From Deltaproteobacteria bacterium HGW-Deltaproteobacteria-12 (GTDB lineage: Bacteria; Desulfobacterota; Syntrophia; Syntrophales; Smithellaceae), in the NCBI GenBank assembly GCA_002840565.1, contig PHBK01000018.1:88599-152598 (forward strand): a stretch of 64,000 nt of DNA. Reading direction: 5' to 3'. The position numbers were made by a program, and so were the translations under genes. Under the pieces are notes generated by a model. That model did no database searches. It worked only from the letters and a program-made list of their open reading frames with translations, and was not told the DNA's origin. Shown in pieces: positions 1-8,896 of the stretch (the first letter of the stretch is position 1; each line of letters starts with the position of its first letter).

Positions 1-14
1 GATGCGAATTATAT

Positions 15-962
15 TTACGGGCATTGCAGGCCTCTTTTGAGATTAACCAGATTTTCTTCCATGAGCTCCAGGAAAGAAACATTCCGGGACATTTCGGCTT
101 TGCTTATGGCATGTCCGTTATTGAGCTTCAGCAAATTCGCCCCTGTTTCTTGGGCAATTGTTTGGGCGAGGCGGGGATTGATTAAATCTTCAGAATAAAT
201 ATAAGAAGCTTTGGCGTTCTTGATTTGTGCAATCAGTTCCATTATTTTTTGCGGTTCCGGTTCGGAATCAGCCGAGGCATTATAAACGGAATAATATTTT
301 AAACCATATCTATCAGCCAGATAAGCAAAAGCCCAATGCCCGGCATGCAGTATGGTCCGGCTTTTACACCCGGTTAATTCCGTGCGGAATTTGTTGTCCA
401 AAGCCGTCAATTTGTTTTTGTACTGGGTTGCGTTTTTTAAATAATAGTCGCTGTGGCGCGGATCGGTCTTTACCAGGGCAGACGCAATGCTATCCGCCAT
501 TTTCTGAGCATTATTGAAATCAAGCCAGATATGCGGATCGAATTTGGCGGAGTGATGCTGCCGGTGATGTTCAACTACTTTGCCACCACCGGTTGATGGA
601 AACATGCCAATACCGCTGCCTGTTTCCACGGGAAGCAGTTTGCTTTTGGATGATGTTGCCGCAATTACTTTATGCGCCCATTGCTCCAACTCCATATTTA
701 CATAAAGAAATAAATCCGCCTTGCTGATTTTTATAATGTCATCCGGTTTCAGTTCATAATTGTGGGCATCAGTTGCCGGCGGCAGCAGCATGCTTACGGC
801 AACTTTCTCGCCGCCGATATTACGGGCCATGTCATAAAGCGGGAAAATGGTGGCGATTACGTGTAATTTGTTGTCAGCTTTCCCGGTTTCACCGGAATTC
901 CGGCAGGAATAAATGAAGGGCAACAATAATACCAGAAGGTAAACAAATATTTTTTTCGACAT
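15..962 (-). CDS. znuA: Zinc ABC transporter substrate-binding protein (ZnuA-like), lipoprotein signal
   Basis: MSKKIFVYLLVLLLPFIYSC lipobox; HVIATIFPLYDMARNIGG; His-rich loop EHHRQHHSAKFDPHIWLD; internal Met start at 962 preferred over the ORF-track start. Confidence 0.9.
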   Translation of the reverse strand: MSKKIFVYLLVLLLPFIYSCRNSGETGKADNKLHVIATIFPLYDMARNIGGEKVAVSMLLPPATDAHNYELKPDDIIKISKADLFLYVNMELEQWAHKVIAATSSKSKLLPVETGSGIGMFPSTGGGKVVEHHRQHHSAKFDPHIWLDFNNAQKMADSIASALVKTDPRHSDYYLKNATQYKNKLTALDNKFRTELTGCKSRTILHAGHWAFAYLADRYGLKYYSVYNASADSEPEPQKIMELIAQIKNAKASYIYSEDLINPRLAQTIAQETGANLLKLNNGHAISKAEMSRNVSFLELMEENLVNLKRGLQCP

Positions 963-982
963 GTATTTTCCTCCTTTACTGA

Positions 983-1435
983 TCATTTTTGCAACTTGAT
1001 TGCATTCCGGCAGCCGGCACAAAGTCCGGAAATGTTTATTTCGATATGTTCAATGCTGTAATCTTTTTCGGCTGCAAGCCACTGGCTGGCCTGCGAAAAA
1101 GTAAGCGGTTCCAGACAGGAAAGCGCTGCGCAATTCCTGCAGAGGAAATGCGGATGTACCGGATTTTCCACGGTGGCCAATTCAAAATAATTAGCGCCGC
1201 CGGTCGAGGTTATTTCTCTGATTAGCTTGTGCTTCTTGAATAAAGACAGGATGCGATAGATTGTTACCCGGTTGATCCGAATTTTTGATTCCAGCGCCTG
1301 CCTGATGCCGCTGATACTGACCGGTACAACGGTGTTCATGAGAATATTTAAAACAGCAATCCGCTGCGGCGTTTTGGAAAGCCCTGTTTTCTGCAGGATA
1401 AGCAAAGTATCTCTGTCCGGTGTACTGGCACTCAT
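983..1435 (-). CDS. Fur family transcriptional regulator, probably zinc-responsive (Zur-like)
   Basis: Fur winged-helix (LSKTPQRIAVLNIL, VTIYRILSLFKKHKLI), CRNC and CAGC metal motifs; directly upstream of znuA. Confidence 0.88.
   Translation of the reverse strand: MSASTPDRDTLLILQKTGLSKTPQRIAVLNILMNTVVPVSISGIRQALESKIRINRVTIYRILSLFKKHKLIREITSTGGANYFELATVENPVHPHFLCRNCAALSCLEPLTFSQASQWLAAEKDYSIEHIEINISGLCAGCRNAIKLQK
990..1004. promoter_or_regulatory. Putative Fur/Zur-type operator TGCAACT-T-GATTGCA upstream of znuA
   Basis: 7-1-7 imperfect palindrome, nearly identical to the site at 1455-1469; about 28 bp upstream of the znuA start. Confidence 0.6.
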
Positions 1436-1454
1436 GGAAGTCAGTTACCAAAAA

Positions 1455-1469
1455 TGCAACTTAGTTGCA
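1455..1469. promoter_or_regulatory. Putative Fur/Zur-type operator TGCAACT-T-AGTTGCA upstream of the Fur-family gene
   Basis: Perfect 7-1-7 palindrome 20 bp upstream of the regulator start codon. Confidence 0.7.
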
Positions 1470-1583
1470 ACAGTTAATTAAAGAACTGCCTGCGCATCCC
1501 TGTTTGATATTTATAATCTTTCTGTTAAGATATATTGTAATCTTACCTGCAAATTTGAACAAAAAAGACGACAAGGAGGATTT

Positions 1584-2126
1584 ATGAAACCGATCGGGCC
1601 TTTGATGTGGGAGCACAGACTCATTGAAAAGATGCTGGTGTCTCTGACAGAGCATATCGACAAAATCGAAAAAAGCAAAAAAGTTAATACACTGGTCATT
1701 GACAACGCGGTCGATTTTATTCGCATGTACGCTGATCGCACCCATCACGGGAAGGAAGAAGAGATTCTTTTTCGGGATTTGGCTAAAAAAGAGCTCACAC
1801 CGGAACTTAAAAGAATTATGCAGGAATTGCTCGACGAACATGTCTGGGGCAGAAAAACAACGGCGGCGCTGGTTGAAGCTCGGAACAAATACGTGCAGGG
1901 GGACGGGAATGAATTAGCCCGGATAATCAATTTGGCGCGGCAGCTGACCGGTTTTTATCCCCGGCATATTGAAAAAGAAGACAAGCACTTTTTTTATCCC
2001 TGCCAGGAGTATTTCACCAGGGAAGAGCAGGAGAAAATGCTGGCGGAATTCTGGGAATTCGACCGCAAAATGATTCATGAAAAATACAATAAAGTTTTTG
2101 AAGAATACACTAAGCTCAGTTATTAA
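1584..2126 (+). CDS. Hemerythrin HHE cation-binding domain protein
   Basis: MWEHRLIEKML, HHGKEEEILF, DEHVWGRK, HIEKEDKHFF spacing typical of HHE domains; RBS aaggagg upstream. Confidence 0.85.
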   Translation: MKPIGPLMWEHRLIEKMLVSLTEHIDKIEKSKKVNTLVIDNAVDFIRMYADRTHHGKEEEILFRDLAKKELTPELKRIMQELLDEHVWGRKTTAALVEARNKYVQGDGNELARIINLARQLTGFYPRHIEKEDKHFFYPCQEYFTREEQEKMLAEFWEFDRKMIHEKYNKVFEEYTKLSY

Positions 2127-2445
2127 GCTTCAGAGCACTATCCATTGTGGTGACACTGAAATAAAACACTATATATTGATTTTTTCCTTGATTTATGGTT
2201 TTTTTAATGCTAAAATAACGACCAAGATAAAAAAAAGAATTCCATGGAATGTGCAGGGACTGGTTGCCGGTCAAGTAAAAAGGAGTTGCTCAAGAAAAAG
2301 AGGTAGAGGTAATTGGCAGTATAGGAGAACCGCGGAAAAGGCCAGACTGCTATTGCACCACCTGAGGGACATAAAGATACTGATTGCATTTCCAGAGCCA
2401 AAAGACGCGGTTGAAAAGGTTAACTAAATTTCCAACCATCACCGG

Positions 2446-2476
2446 AAAGGCGGGTCATAATTGATCCGCCTTTTTT
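2446..2476 (+). terminator. Rho-independent-like terminator
   Basis: AAAGGCGGGTCA-TAAT-TGATCCGCCTTT followed by T-run. Confidence 0.65.
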
Positions 2477-2515
2477 ATTTCGGTGATGTATTAATTATTG
2501 GCCGGTAAGCACAAA

Positions 2516-3073
2516 ATGACCAGTTTTCAGGCAGTTCATTCAGCGGAGCAGATAACAGAGGTAGTGACTCTGGCGTACGAGATTTGGCAGGAGCACTATG
2601 TCCCCATTATCGGCCAGAGACAAGTCGACTACATGTTGGAGAAGTTCCAGAGCGAGAGAGCGGTGACTGAACAGCTTCGTAATTTCTATGAGTATTATAT
2701 AGTTATCCATCAGGGGCAAAACGTGGGATATGTGGCTGTTGTTCCCAACCGCCTTCAATCAGCTCTTCTCATCAGCAAGATCTATATCCGGAGGCCCAAA
2801 CGTGGTCATCGTTTGGGAAAAACGACCTTGCGGTTTGTGGAGAACATCTGTCTGCAACGGGGAATCAAACTGATCTGGCTAACCGTAAATAAAAACAATG
2901 CCCATTCTATTGCCTGGTATTTGCGGATGGGCTTCCGAAACGTCGGATCAACCATTGCCGACATCGGCGGAGGTTTTGTAATGGACGACTTTCGACTGGA
3001 AAAAACAATGGATCAGCAATCTTCCGGAGGCGGCAGTCTGATGAATGCCCCCGGGCAGTTACTTTGTTCTTAA
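2516..3073 (+). CDS. GNAT family N-acetyltransferase
   Basis: SKIYIRRPKRGHRLGKTTLRFVE ... LTVNKNNAHSIAWYLRMGFRNVG acetyl-CoA-binding pattern. Confidence 0.85.
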   Translation: MTSFQAVHSAEQITEVVTLAYEIWQEHYVPIIGQRQVDYMLEKFQSERAVTEQLRNFYEYYIVIHQGQNVGYVAVVPNRLQSALLISKIYIRRPKRGHRLGKTTLRFVENICLQRGIKLIWLTVNKNNAHSIAWYLRMGFRNVGSTIADIGGGFVMDDFRLEKTMDQQSSGGGSLMNAPGQLLCS

Positions 3074-3214
3074 TTAATTCCGGAAGCCCGAATATTGCTG
3101 CCAGATTGGAATTGACAGACATACTTTAATTGTCTTATACTTTCAAAACGGTTAAATAAATTCTGCTCAGTTTAAGACAACTCCTAAAAGTATAAACCAA
3201 ATCAAAGGTGGAAA

Positions 3215-3475
3215 ATGATGTCAAGAAAAGGATTACCGAAAACGAAGGTTGTGGAGAGAATCGTATCAATTAAGACAGTTGACGGAGCGATCATCAGAGG
3301 CAAGATCAATATCGGGGAAAGGAACCGGATATCTGATTTTTTCCTGACGAACAAAACTCCTTTTGTCCTGGTTTATGACATGCAGGATCAGATTAATCTG
3401 AATAAGGTACTGATCATTAACAAGCAACATATTGTTTGGGTGGAGCCGGAAGATACACCGGGTCAAGATGAGTAG
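3215..3475 (+). CDS. Small conserved-type hypothetical protein (86 aa), possible Sm-like beta-barrel
   Basis: ORF with RBS (aaaggtgg); IKTVDGAIIRGKI...RISDFF...KVLIINKQHIVWVEP. Confidence 0.6.
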   Translation: MMSRKGLPKTKVVERIVSIKTVDGAIIRGKINIGERNRISDFFLTNKTPFVLVYDMQDQINLNKVLIINKQHIVWVEPEDTPGQDE

Positions 3476-3619
3476 AAGCGGAGCTTATTTTCAAGACAAG
3501 ACAGGCCGTCATGGCCAATTTCGATCCGGGATATGCTCTGTAATGAGTTGGAGGTGACACCGGGGGCGGATTTCATACCGGGAGAATATTAATTTGAAAT
3601 ATGCAGAAGAGGTATCTCA

Positions 3620-4516
3620 ATGCCGGGAATAACCTCCAATGGGATACGGCTTGAGTATGAAACATTCGGAACCCCTTCCGACCGGCCGCTCCTGCTGATC
3701 ATCGGACTGGGCGGACAATTGATCCAGTGGGATGAAAATCTCTGCCATGACCTCGTTTCGCGCGGCCACTATGTCATCAGATATGACAACCGCGATGTCG
3801 GACTCTCCACCAAGTTCGATAAGGCGGACATGCCTGACGTCATGGGAACATGGCGGAAAATTCTCAACGGCGACAAAAGCGGTGTGCCCTATACAATTGA
3901 AGATATGGCTGATGATGGAGCAGGACTGCTGACCGCTCTGGGAATCCCCTGCGCCCATATCTGCGGCATGTCCATGGGGGGAATGATTGCCCAGACAATG
4001 GCACTGCGGCATCCTTCCCGGGTCTTGAGCCTGACCTCCATTTATTCCAACACCGGAAATCCGGATCTTCCCCAACCGAAACCGGAAGTGTGGTCGGCCA
4101 TGATGGCTCCCCCTCCCGCCGAGCGGCTCGCTAATATAGAGCATATGCTCGGATTTTTCAAAATGATCGCCGGACAAGGCTTTCCTTTTGATGAAGATTG
4201 GACCCGCAGAATAATGGCTGCAAGCTACGACCGCTGTTTTTATCCTCAGGGCACCGGTTACCAGTCACTTGCCGTAGCTGCGCAAAATAACAGGAAAGAT
4301 GTTCTCGCCTCGATAAAGGTTCCTGTGCTGGTTATTCACGGAACCGATGATCCTCTGGTGCCGGTGGAGGGTGGAAAAGAGACCGCCGCCGTAATACCTG
4401 GTGCGAAACTTATCTTGATCGAGGGAATGGGACATGATCTCCCGCACGGCGGGGCATGGCCGCAGATCGTAGAGGCAGTTGCCGCTCATACCCTGGAAGC
4501 ATCAAAGAATCCTTGA
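3620..4516 (+). CDS. Alpha/beta hydrolase
   Basis: LLIIGLGGQLIQW, nucleophile elbow CGMSMGGMIAQ, HGTDDPLVPVEGG, GMGHDLP. Confidence 0.9.
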   Translation: MPGITSNGIRLEYETFGTPSDRPLLLIIGLGGQLIQWDENLCHDLVSRGHYVIRYDNRDVGLSTKFDKADMPDVMGTWRKILNGDKSGVPYTIEDMADDGAGLLTALGIPCAHICGMSMGGMIAQTMALRHPSRVLSLTSIYSNTGNPDLPQPKPEVWSAMMAPPPAERLANIEHMLGFFKMIAGQGFPFDEDWTRRIMAASYDRCFYPQGTGYQSLAVAAQNNRKDVLASIKVPVLVIHGTDDPLVPVEGGKETAAVIPGAKLILIEGMGHDLPHGGAWPQIVEAVAAHTLEASKNP

Positions 4517-4551
4517 TTTCGGAAGGATCCGGCAAGGAATTTCATATTTCT

Positions 4552-5757
4552 ATGAAGGTAATTGCTCCGCAACCGACAGACAAGCTGCCGTGCGATGATC
4601 CGTCCAACGCCCGCCGGGGCGTCGGGTTCGCGGTCTGGGAGTTCTGGAAGCACCTGCCGGTCTGGTACGTCCTTTACAGCACCTTAATGATGGCGATGAT
4701 GGCGATTGTGTATTTCAATCCGTCGCGCCGCCTGCTGACCGCCACTGCTGTTTTCCCGCTTTTCTGGTTTTTTGTCTACTTCTATGCCCGGTTCTCCAGC
4801 GATCCGGGCCGCGCGAGCGTATTCAAGCCGCTGCTGGCGATGGGCGCTGCGGTAACGGCGATCCTGATAGCTTTCAATCTGCTGCTCGGACCGGTGTGGC
4901 AATCCGAAGTGATCGTGCCGATCAAGCAATTCTATCCCCACGCCCAGGTCGACCAGACTTCTCAAATCAGGGACAAACAGGGCAATCCGCTCTCCGACAA
5001 CCGCGGGCTGCCGCTGGAGAAGGGGAAAATGATGACCGCCCCGGACGGCCGACTCTACAAGGTTGAGGGGAAGCTGCTGATTAACCTCGAATATAAAAGG
5101 AGAATTGTCGTCGGCCACGAAATAATGAACGTCTTGTGGCTGATGGTGCTGCTCGGGCATTGCTGGTACTGGCGCGGCCGCAAAGGGTTGATCAAGTTCT
5201 TCGTTGCCACATTGATCTACGGCTTTTTGCTGGAGAGCGGCGGGGTGGCGGGTGACTATTTCCGCGAGTACGACTACACCCTGTACCTGCCGCTGCTGGC
5301 GGCTCCGGTGGCGACGATGGCCGGCTGGCCGATGATCTTTTACTCATCGCTTTCTCTCTATGAGATGATCGAGCGGCGCTGGCCAAAGTTGAAAGAGACC
5401 AACGTTGTGGCCATCGGTTTGATTATTGCTGTCATCGCAACCTCCTGGGATCTGCATATTGATCCGGTGGCAACCGGCCTTGGTCTCTGGACCTGGCATG
5501 AGCTGCTGCCTGCCTGGTATCTCGGCGTCCCGCTGCTTAATTTCATGAGCTGGATGACGGCGGTTTTTGTCTACGGTGTCGGTTATACATTTATCCACCG
5601 CCGTGCCGACTGGAGCGACCGGAAAAAAATTATCGCCATGTTCGGAATGATTCCTGTTTTACTGATTGCTGCCGCTATAATCAACTTTACGCTGATGGGC
5701 ATCATCGAGGGCTTCGACGGTCCAACCTGGCAGGTGCGTTCACTGAGCAGGGGTTAA
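4552..5757 (+). CDS. Polytopic membrane protein, possible carotenoid biosynthesis (DUF422-like) family
   Basis: Multiple TM segments; DPVATGLGLWTWHELLPAWYLGVPLLNFMSWM resembles the DUF422/CruF motif. Confidence 0.55.
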   Translation: MKVIAPQPTDKLPCDDPSNARRGVGFAVWEFWKHLPVWYVLYSTLMMAMMAIVYFNPSRRLLTATAVFPLFWFFVYFYARFSSDPGRASVFKPLLAMGAAVTAILIAFNLLLGPVWQSEVIVPIKQFYPHAQVDQTSQIRDKQGNPLSDNRGLPLEKGKMMTAPDGRLYKVEGKLLINLEYKRRIVVGHEIMNVLWLMVLLGHCWYWRGRKGLIKFFVATLIYGFLLESGGVAGDYFREYDYTLYLPLLAAPVATMAGWPMIFYSSLSLYEMIERRWPKLKETNVVAIGLIIAVIATSWDLHIDPVATGLGLWTWHELLPAWYLGVPLLNFMSWMTAVFVYGVGYTFIHRRADWSDRKKIIAMFGMIPVLLIAAAIINFTLMGIIEGFDGPTWQVRSLSRG

Positions 5758-5900
5758 GCGCAGCGTTGCCGGTGTGCCGGTCCTGCTTCCCGACAACAAC
5801 AAACGGCACCCGGGACCGCGATTTGCTCTGGGCGGCTTTCTGGTATCCAAGAATGTCGGTAACCGGAAAGTGGGCCGATAACGAAGGCTGTCTTGATAAA

Positions 5901-6926
5901 TCAAGCAATGCTTTTTTTCTGAGGCTTGATTATTACCTTGATCGATTCCCGGCTGTCGGAGACCAATTGAAAGCCTTGGACAATATCGTCCAGGGCAAGC
6001 CGGTGTGTAATCAGATCATCAACCGCAATATTTCCCGAGTCTATCAGCTTAATCGCTTCAGCAATATCAGAAGGACCGCAGTAGTAGGACGTGAGAATGG
6101 TGATTTCTTTCATCCAGAAATCATTGACGGGAACAACGACTCTCCTGTCCGGTGCGGGAACGGCGAACAATACAATAACTCCGCCTTTATCCACACAGCT
6201 CCAGGCCTGCTCCAAAGCTGAATCAGCTGACGCGCATAAAAGAACGACGTCGGCATTTTTTCCGGTTTCTGCAATCAGTCGATCCCGGATATTGCCTGTT
6301 GCATCGATGACGGCAGCAGCGCCGATGTTTGCGGCAAACTGCAGCTTCATTTTATTAAGATCGGCGGCGATAACTTTACATCCTTTGGAGCGGGCGAGTT
6401 TTACGTGAAGCAGTCCCGACATGCCGCAGCCGATCACCAGCACGGAATCTTCCTTTTTTACGCCCGCCATTCTCTGCGCCCGGACAACACAGGCCAGAGG
6501 TTCTATGAAGGTGCTTTGATCGTAAGTGATATGCTCCGGCAGCAGATAGGTGCCGCTTTCCACGATGGTTTCCGGAACCAGGATATATTCGGCAAAACCG
6601 CCGGGAAGCCGTTCCCTGATCTCCGAACATTGGGGATAATGTCCGTTTTGGCAATAAAAACATTTCCCGCAGGGCACTTTAGGAGCGATAAATACCCGGT
6701 CGCCGGGATTAAATTTTTTTACGGAATCGCCAACTTTTACAACCTGAGCGCCGATTTCATGCCCCTGGACCAACGGAGCCCGCGGCAGCCGGTACCATTC
6801 GACCACATCGCTGCCGCAGATACCGCAGGAAATAATCTTGACCAGCATTTCCTTCGGACCGGGGGTAGGGGTCGGTACCTCTTCTACCCGAATGTCTTTG
6901 TTGTTGTACCAGTAGGCAACTTTCAT
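5901..6926 (-). CDS. Zinc-dependent medium-chain alcohol/polyol dehydrogenase
   Basis: CGICGSDVVEW, GHEIGAQVVKVGD, structural Zn cysteines CGKCFYCQNGHYPQC. Confidence 0.9.
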   Translation of the reverse strand: MKVAYWYNNKDIRVEEVPTPTPGPKEMLVKIISCGICGSDVVEWYRLPRAPLVQGHEIGAQVVKVGDSVKKFNPGDRVFIAPKVPCGKCFYCQNGHYPQCSEIRERLPGGFAEYILVPETIVESGTYLLPEHITYDQSTFIEPLACVVRAQRMAGVKKEDSVLVIGCGMSGLLHVKLARSKGCKVIAADLNKMKLQFAANIGAAAVIDATGNIRDRLIAETGKNADVVLLCASADSALEQAWSCVDKGGVIVLFAVPAPDRRVVVPVNDFWMKEITILTSYYCGPSDIAEAIKLIDSGNIAVDDLITHRLALDDIVQGFQLVSDSRESIKVIIKPQKKSIA

Positions 6927-6943
6927 TAAAATAAAATATTCCC

Positions 6944-6978
6944 CTCAGCCTTCAGCCTTCAGCCCTCAGTCTTCAGCC
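6944..6978. repeat. Five tandem heptanucleotide units (TTCAGCC-type)
   Basis: ctcagcc ttcagcc ttcagcc ctcagtc ttcagcc read directly. Confidence 0.85.
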
Positions 6979-7862
6979 TAATTCCCCTCAGCCTTTAACG
7001 TGTTATAAAGATCAAAAGCCTTCGCCGGAGTCTCGTTTTCATGGACTACGGCCCGCACTGCCTTAAGCATGGCGACGGGCGCCTCCGACTGGAAGATGTT
7101 GCGTCCCATATCGACGCCGGCAGCTCCCCTCTGGACAGCGTTATACGCCATAGTCAGCGCATCCAGTTCGGGTATTTTTTTGCCGCCGGCCATTACGATC
7201 GGTACAGGGCAGGATGCGGTGACTGTCTCGAAATCTTTTTCCACATAGTAAGTCTTGATATAATGGGCGCCAAGCTCCGCGCATATCCTGCAGGCCAGCC
7301 GGAAATACTGCGCATCACGGGCCATATCTTTACCTACAGCGGTTACGGCCAGAGTTGGAATACCATAGCGCGTGCCGATATCAACCATTCGCGTCATATT
7401 AATGATCGATTCTTTTTCGTGTTCACCGCCGATAAAGACCTGGACAGCCATGGCGCAGACATTTAAGCGGATGGATTCCTCAATGTTTACGGCAATTTCC
7501 TCGTTGGACAGCTCTTTGAGGATGCTTGCACCGCCGGAAACACGCAGCACAATGGACTGAGATGTGGAGGGCGGCACAACACTCCTCAGAATGCCCCGGG
7601 TCAGCATGAGAGTGTCGGCATAAGGCATTAACGGAAGGATATTGATATCGACCCTTTCCAGGCCGGTGGTGGGTCCCTGAAAATAGCCGTGATCGATGGC
7701 GAGCATGACTGTCCGGCCGGAAACGGGATTAAATATCCGCGCCAGTCTGTTTTTCATCCCCCAGTCCAGAGAATTCGAGCCTTTGAGGAAGAAACCCTCG
7801 GTTTTCTGCGGTATGTCGGTATAAAACATTTTAGCTTCCTGAATTCCTTCGGTGTCCGCCAT
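6978..7862 (-). CDS. lsrF: 3-hydroxy-5-phosphonooxypentane-2,4-dione thiolase (LsrF-like class I aldolase)
   Basis: [83 protein letters not shown], strongly LsrF-like. Confidence 0.85.
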   Translation of the reverse strand: MADTEGIQEAKMFYTDIPQKTEGFFLKGSNSLDWGMKNRLARIFNPVSGRTVMLAIDHGYFQGPTTGLERVDINILPLMPYADTLMLTRGILRSVVPPSTSQSIVLRVSGGASILKELSNEEIAVNIEESIRLNVCAMAVQVFIGGEHEKESIINMTRMVDIGTRYGIPTLAVTAVGKDMARDAQYFRLACRICAELGAHYIKTYYVEKDFETVTASCPVPIVMAGGKKIPELDALTMAYNAVQRGAAGVDMGRNIFQSEAPVAMLKAVRAVVHENETPAKAFDLYNTLKAEGN

Positions 7863-8093
7863 TTTATTTCTTCTCCTTTCCGGTTCTGAAACAGCGATAA
7901 ATATTTTATATATTTAACAAATTATTTCTCATCATTAAGTAACTTACTTTGCTTACCTTTATTATAGTCTGGCTTTTTTTTCAATAGCTCTGTCAATTGG
8001 GCATGGGCAATAAAAGGTATAAAGCATTTGGCAAAAAAAGATTGATTAAGGTATAACAAGGCTACGAAGTATGAATTATATAAAGGAGAGAAA

Positions 8094-8801
8094 ATGATGA
8101 AGATAATTAAGATGTCCATACGAAGAAATAATTTATTGCTTATTGCAGGACTGATTTTGCTGGCCTCAGGCTTAGGCATAACCGGCTGCGCATCCAAGCT
8201 CCATAGCGTCAATATGAACTATGATGCCGAAAAAGCCAATATACCCGGTTATTTAATAAACAATGATAAAAGCCGTAGCGCCGAAATTGCCGTAGCTGAA
8301 TTTGCAGACATCCGCAAGCTGGATGAACCGATGGTAATCGGGCGCGTTGTGGAGAAAGACGGCATGAAAACTCTGGTGCTGCCCAGATACACAAAACCGA
8401 CGCAGGCCGTTTCTTCCGGCATAAAGAAATACTTAATCAAAGCCGGCTATAGGACTACCGGTGCTCCCGGACAATGGGATTTAAAGGAAGAAACAATGTC
8501 CAAAGTTAAGAGCAAACTACTGATCGGCGGAAGTATCGAAGAGCTGGAATTAATCTGCCGGAAAGGATTTCCCACGGATTCCTACAAAGCGCTGATAAAG
8601 TTAAATCTGGTACTTGCCGATCCGGCAAAAGGAAAGATACTGTATCGCAGTTCCGTAGAAAGTAATACGTCACTGGAGCATGTTTCTTTTTCCGAAGCGC
8701 GCCTGGAAGAGCAAATCAATATTGCTCTGGCCGATGCCATTGAAAAGATTTTTGAAGATAGAAAGATAGCTCAAAAGCTCAAAGAAGCTTTGGCCGAATG
8801 A
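8094..8801 (+). CDS. Putative lipoprotein of unknown function (possibly DUF4410-like)
   Basis: Signal with lipobox LLASGLGITGC; RBS aaaggag. Confidence 0.6.
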   Translation: MMKIIKMSIRRNNLLLIAGLILLASGLGITGCASKLHSVNMNYDAEKANIPGYLINNDKSRSAEIAVAEFADIRKLDEPMVIGRVVEKDGMKTLVLPRYTKPTQAVSSGIKKYLIKAGYRTTGAPGQWDLKEETMSKVKSKLLIGGSIEELELICRKGFPTDSYKALIKLNLVLADPAKGKILYRSSVESNTSLEHVSFSEARLEEQINIALADAIEKIFEDRKIAQKLKEALAE

Positions 8802-8813
8802 GATATAATCCCC

Positions 8814-8864
8814 TTGACAAAAAAATATTATTATATATCGTGAGCGCTCATTCAAAAAATGAAT
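8814..8864 (+). promoter_or_regulatory. Putative promoter/operator of the tetR-efflux operon
   Basis: TTGACA at 8814; TGAGCGCTCA palindrome 8841-8850 and ATTCA-n5-TGAAT just upstream of the TetR gene. Confidence 0.5.
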
Positions 8865-8896
8865 AGATATTCAGACAGCAAAAGGAATTGTTAAGG

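Noticed and set aside
2077-2427. 116-aa plus-strand ORF after the hemerythrin gene
   Set aside because: Overlaps the hemerythrin end, low-complexity basic translation, no RBS; the alternative CAGTGC frame is more informative.
6944-6978. CRISPR-like array
   Set aside because: Unit is only 7 bp with no spacers; simple tandem repeat. No CRISPR array or cas gene seen in the window.
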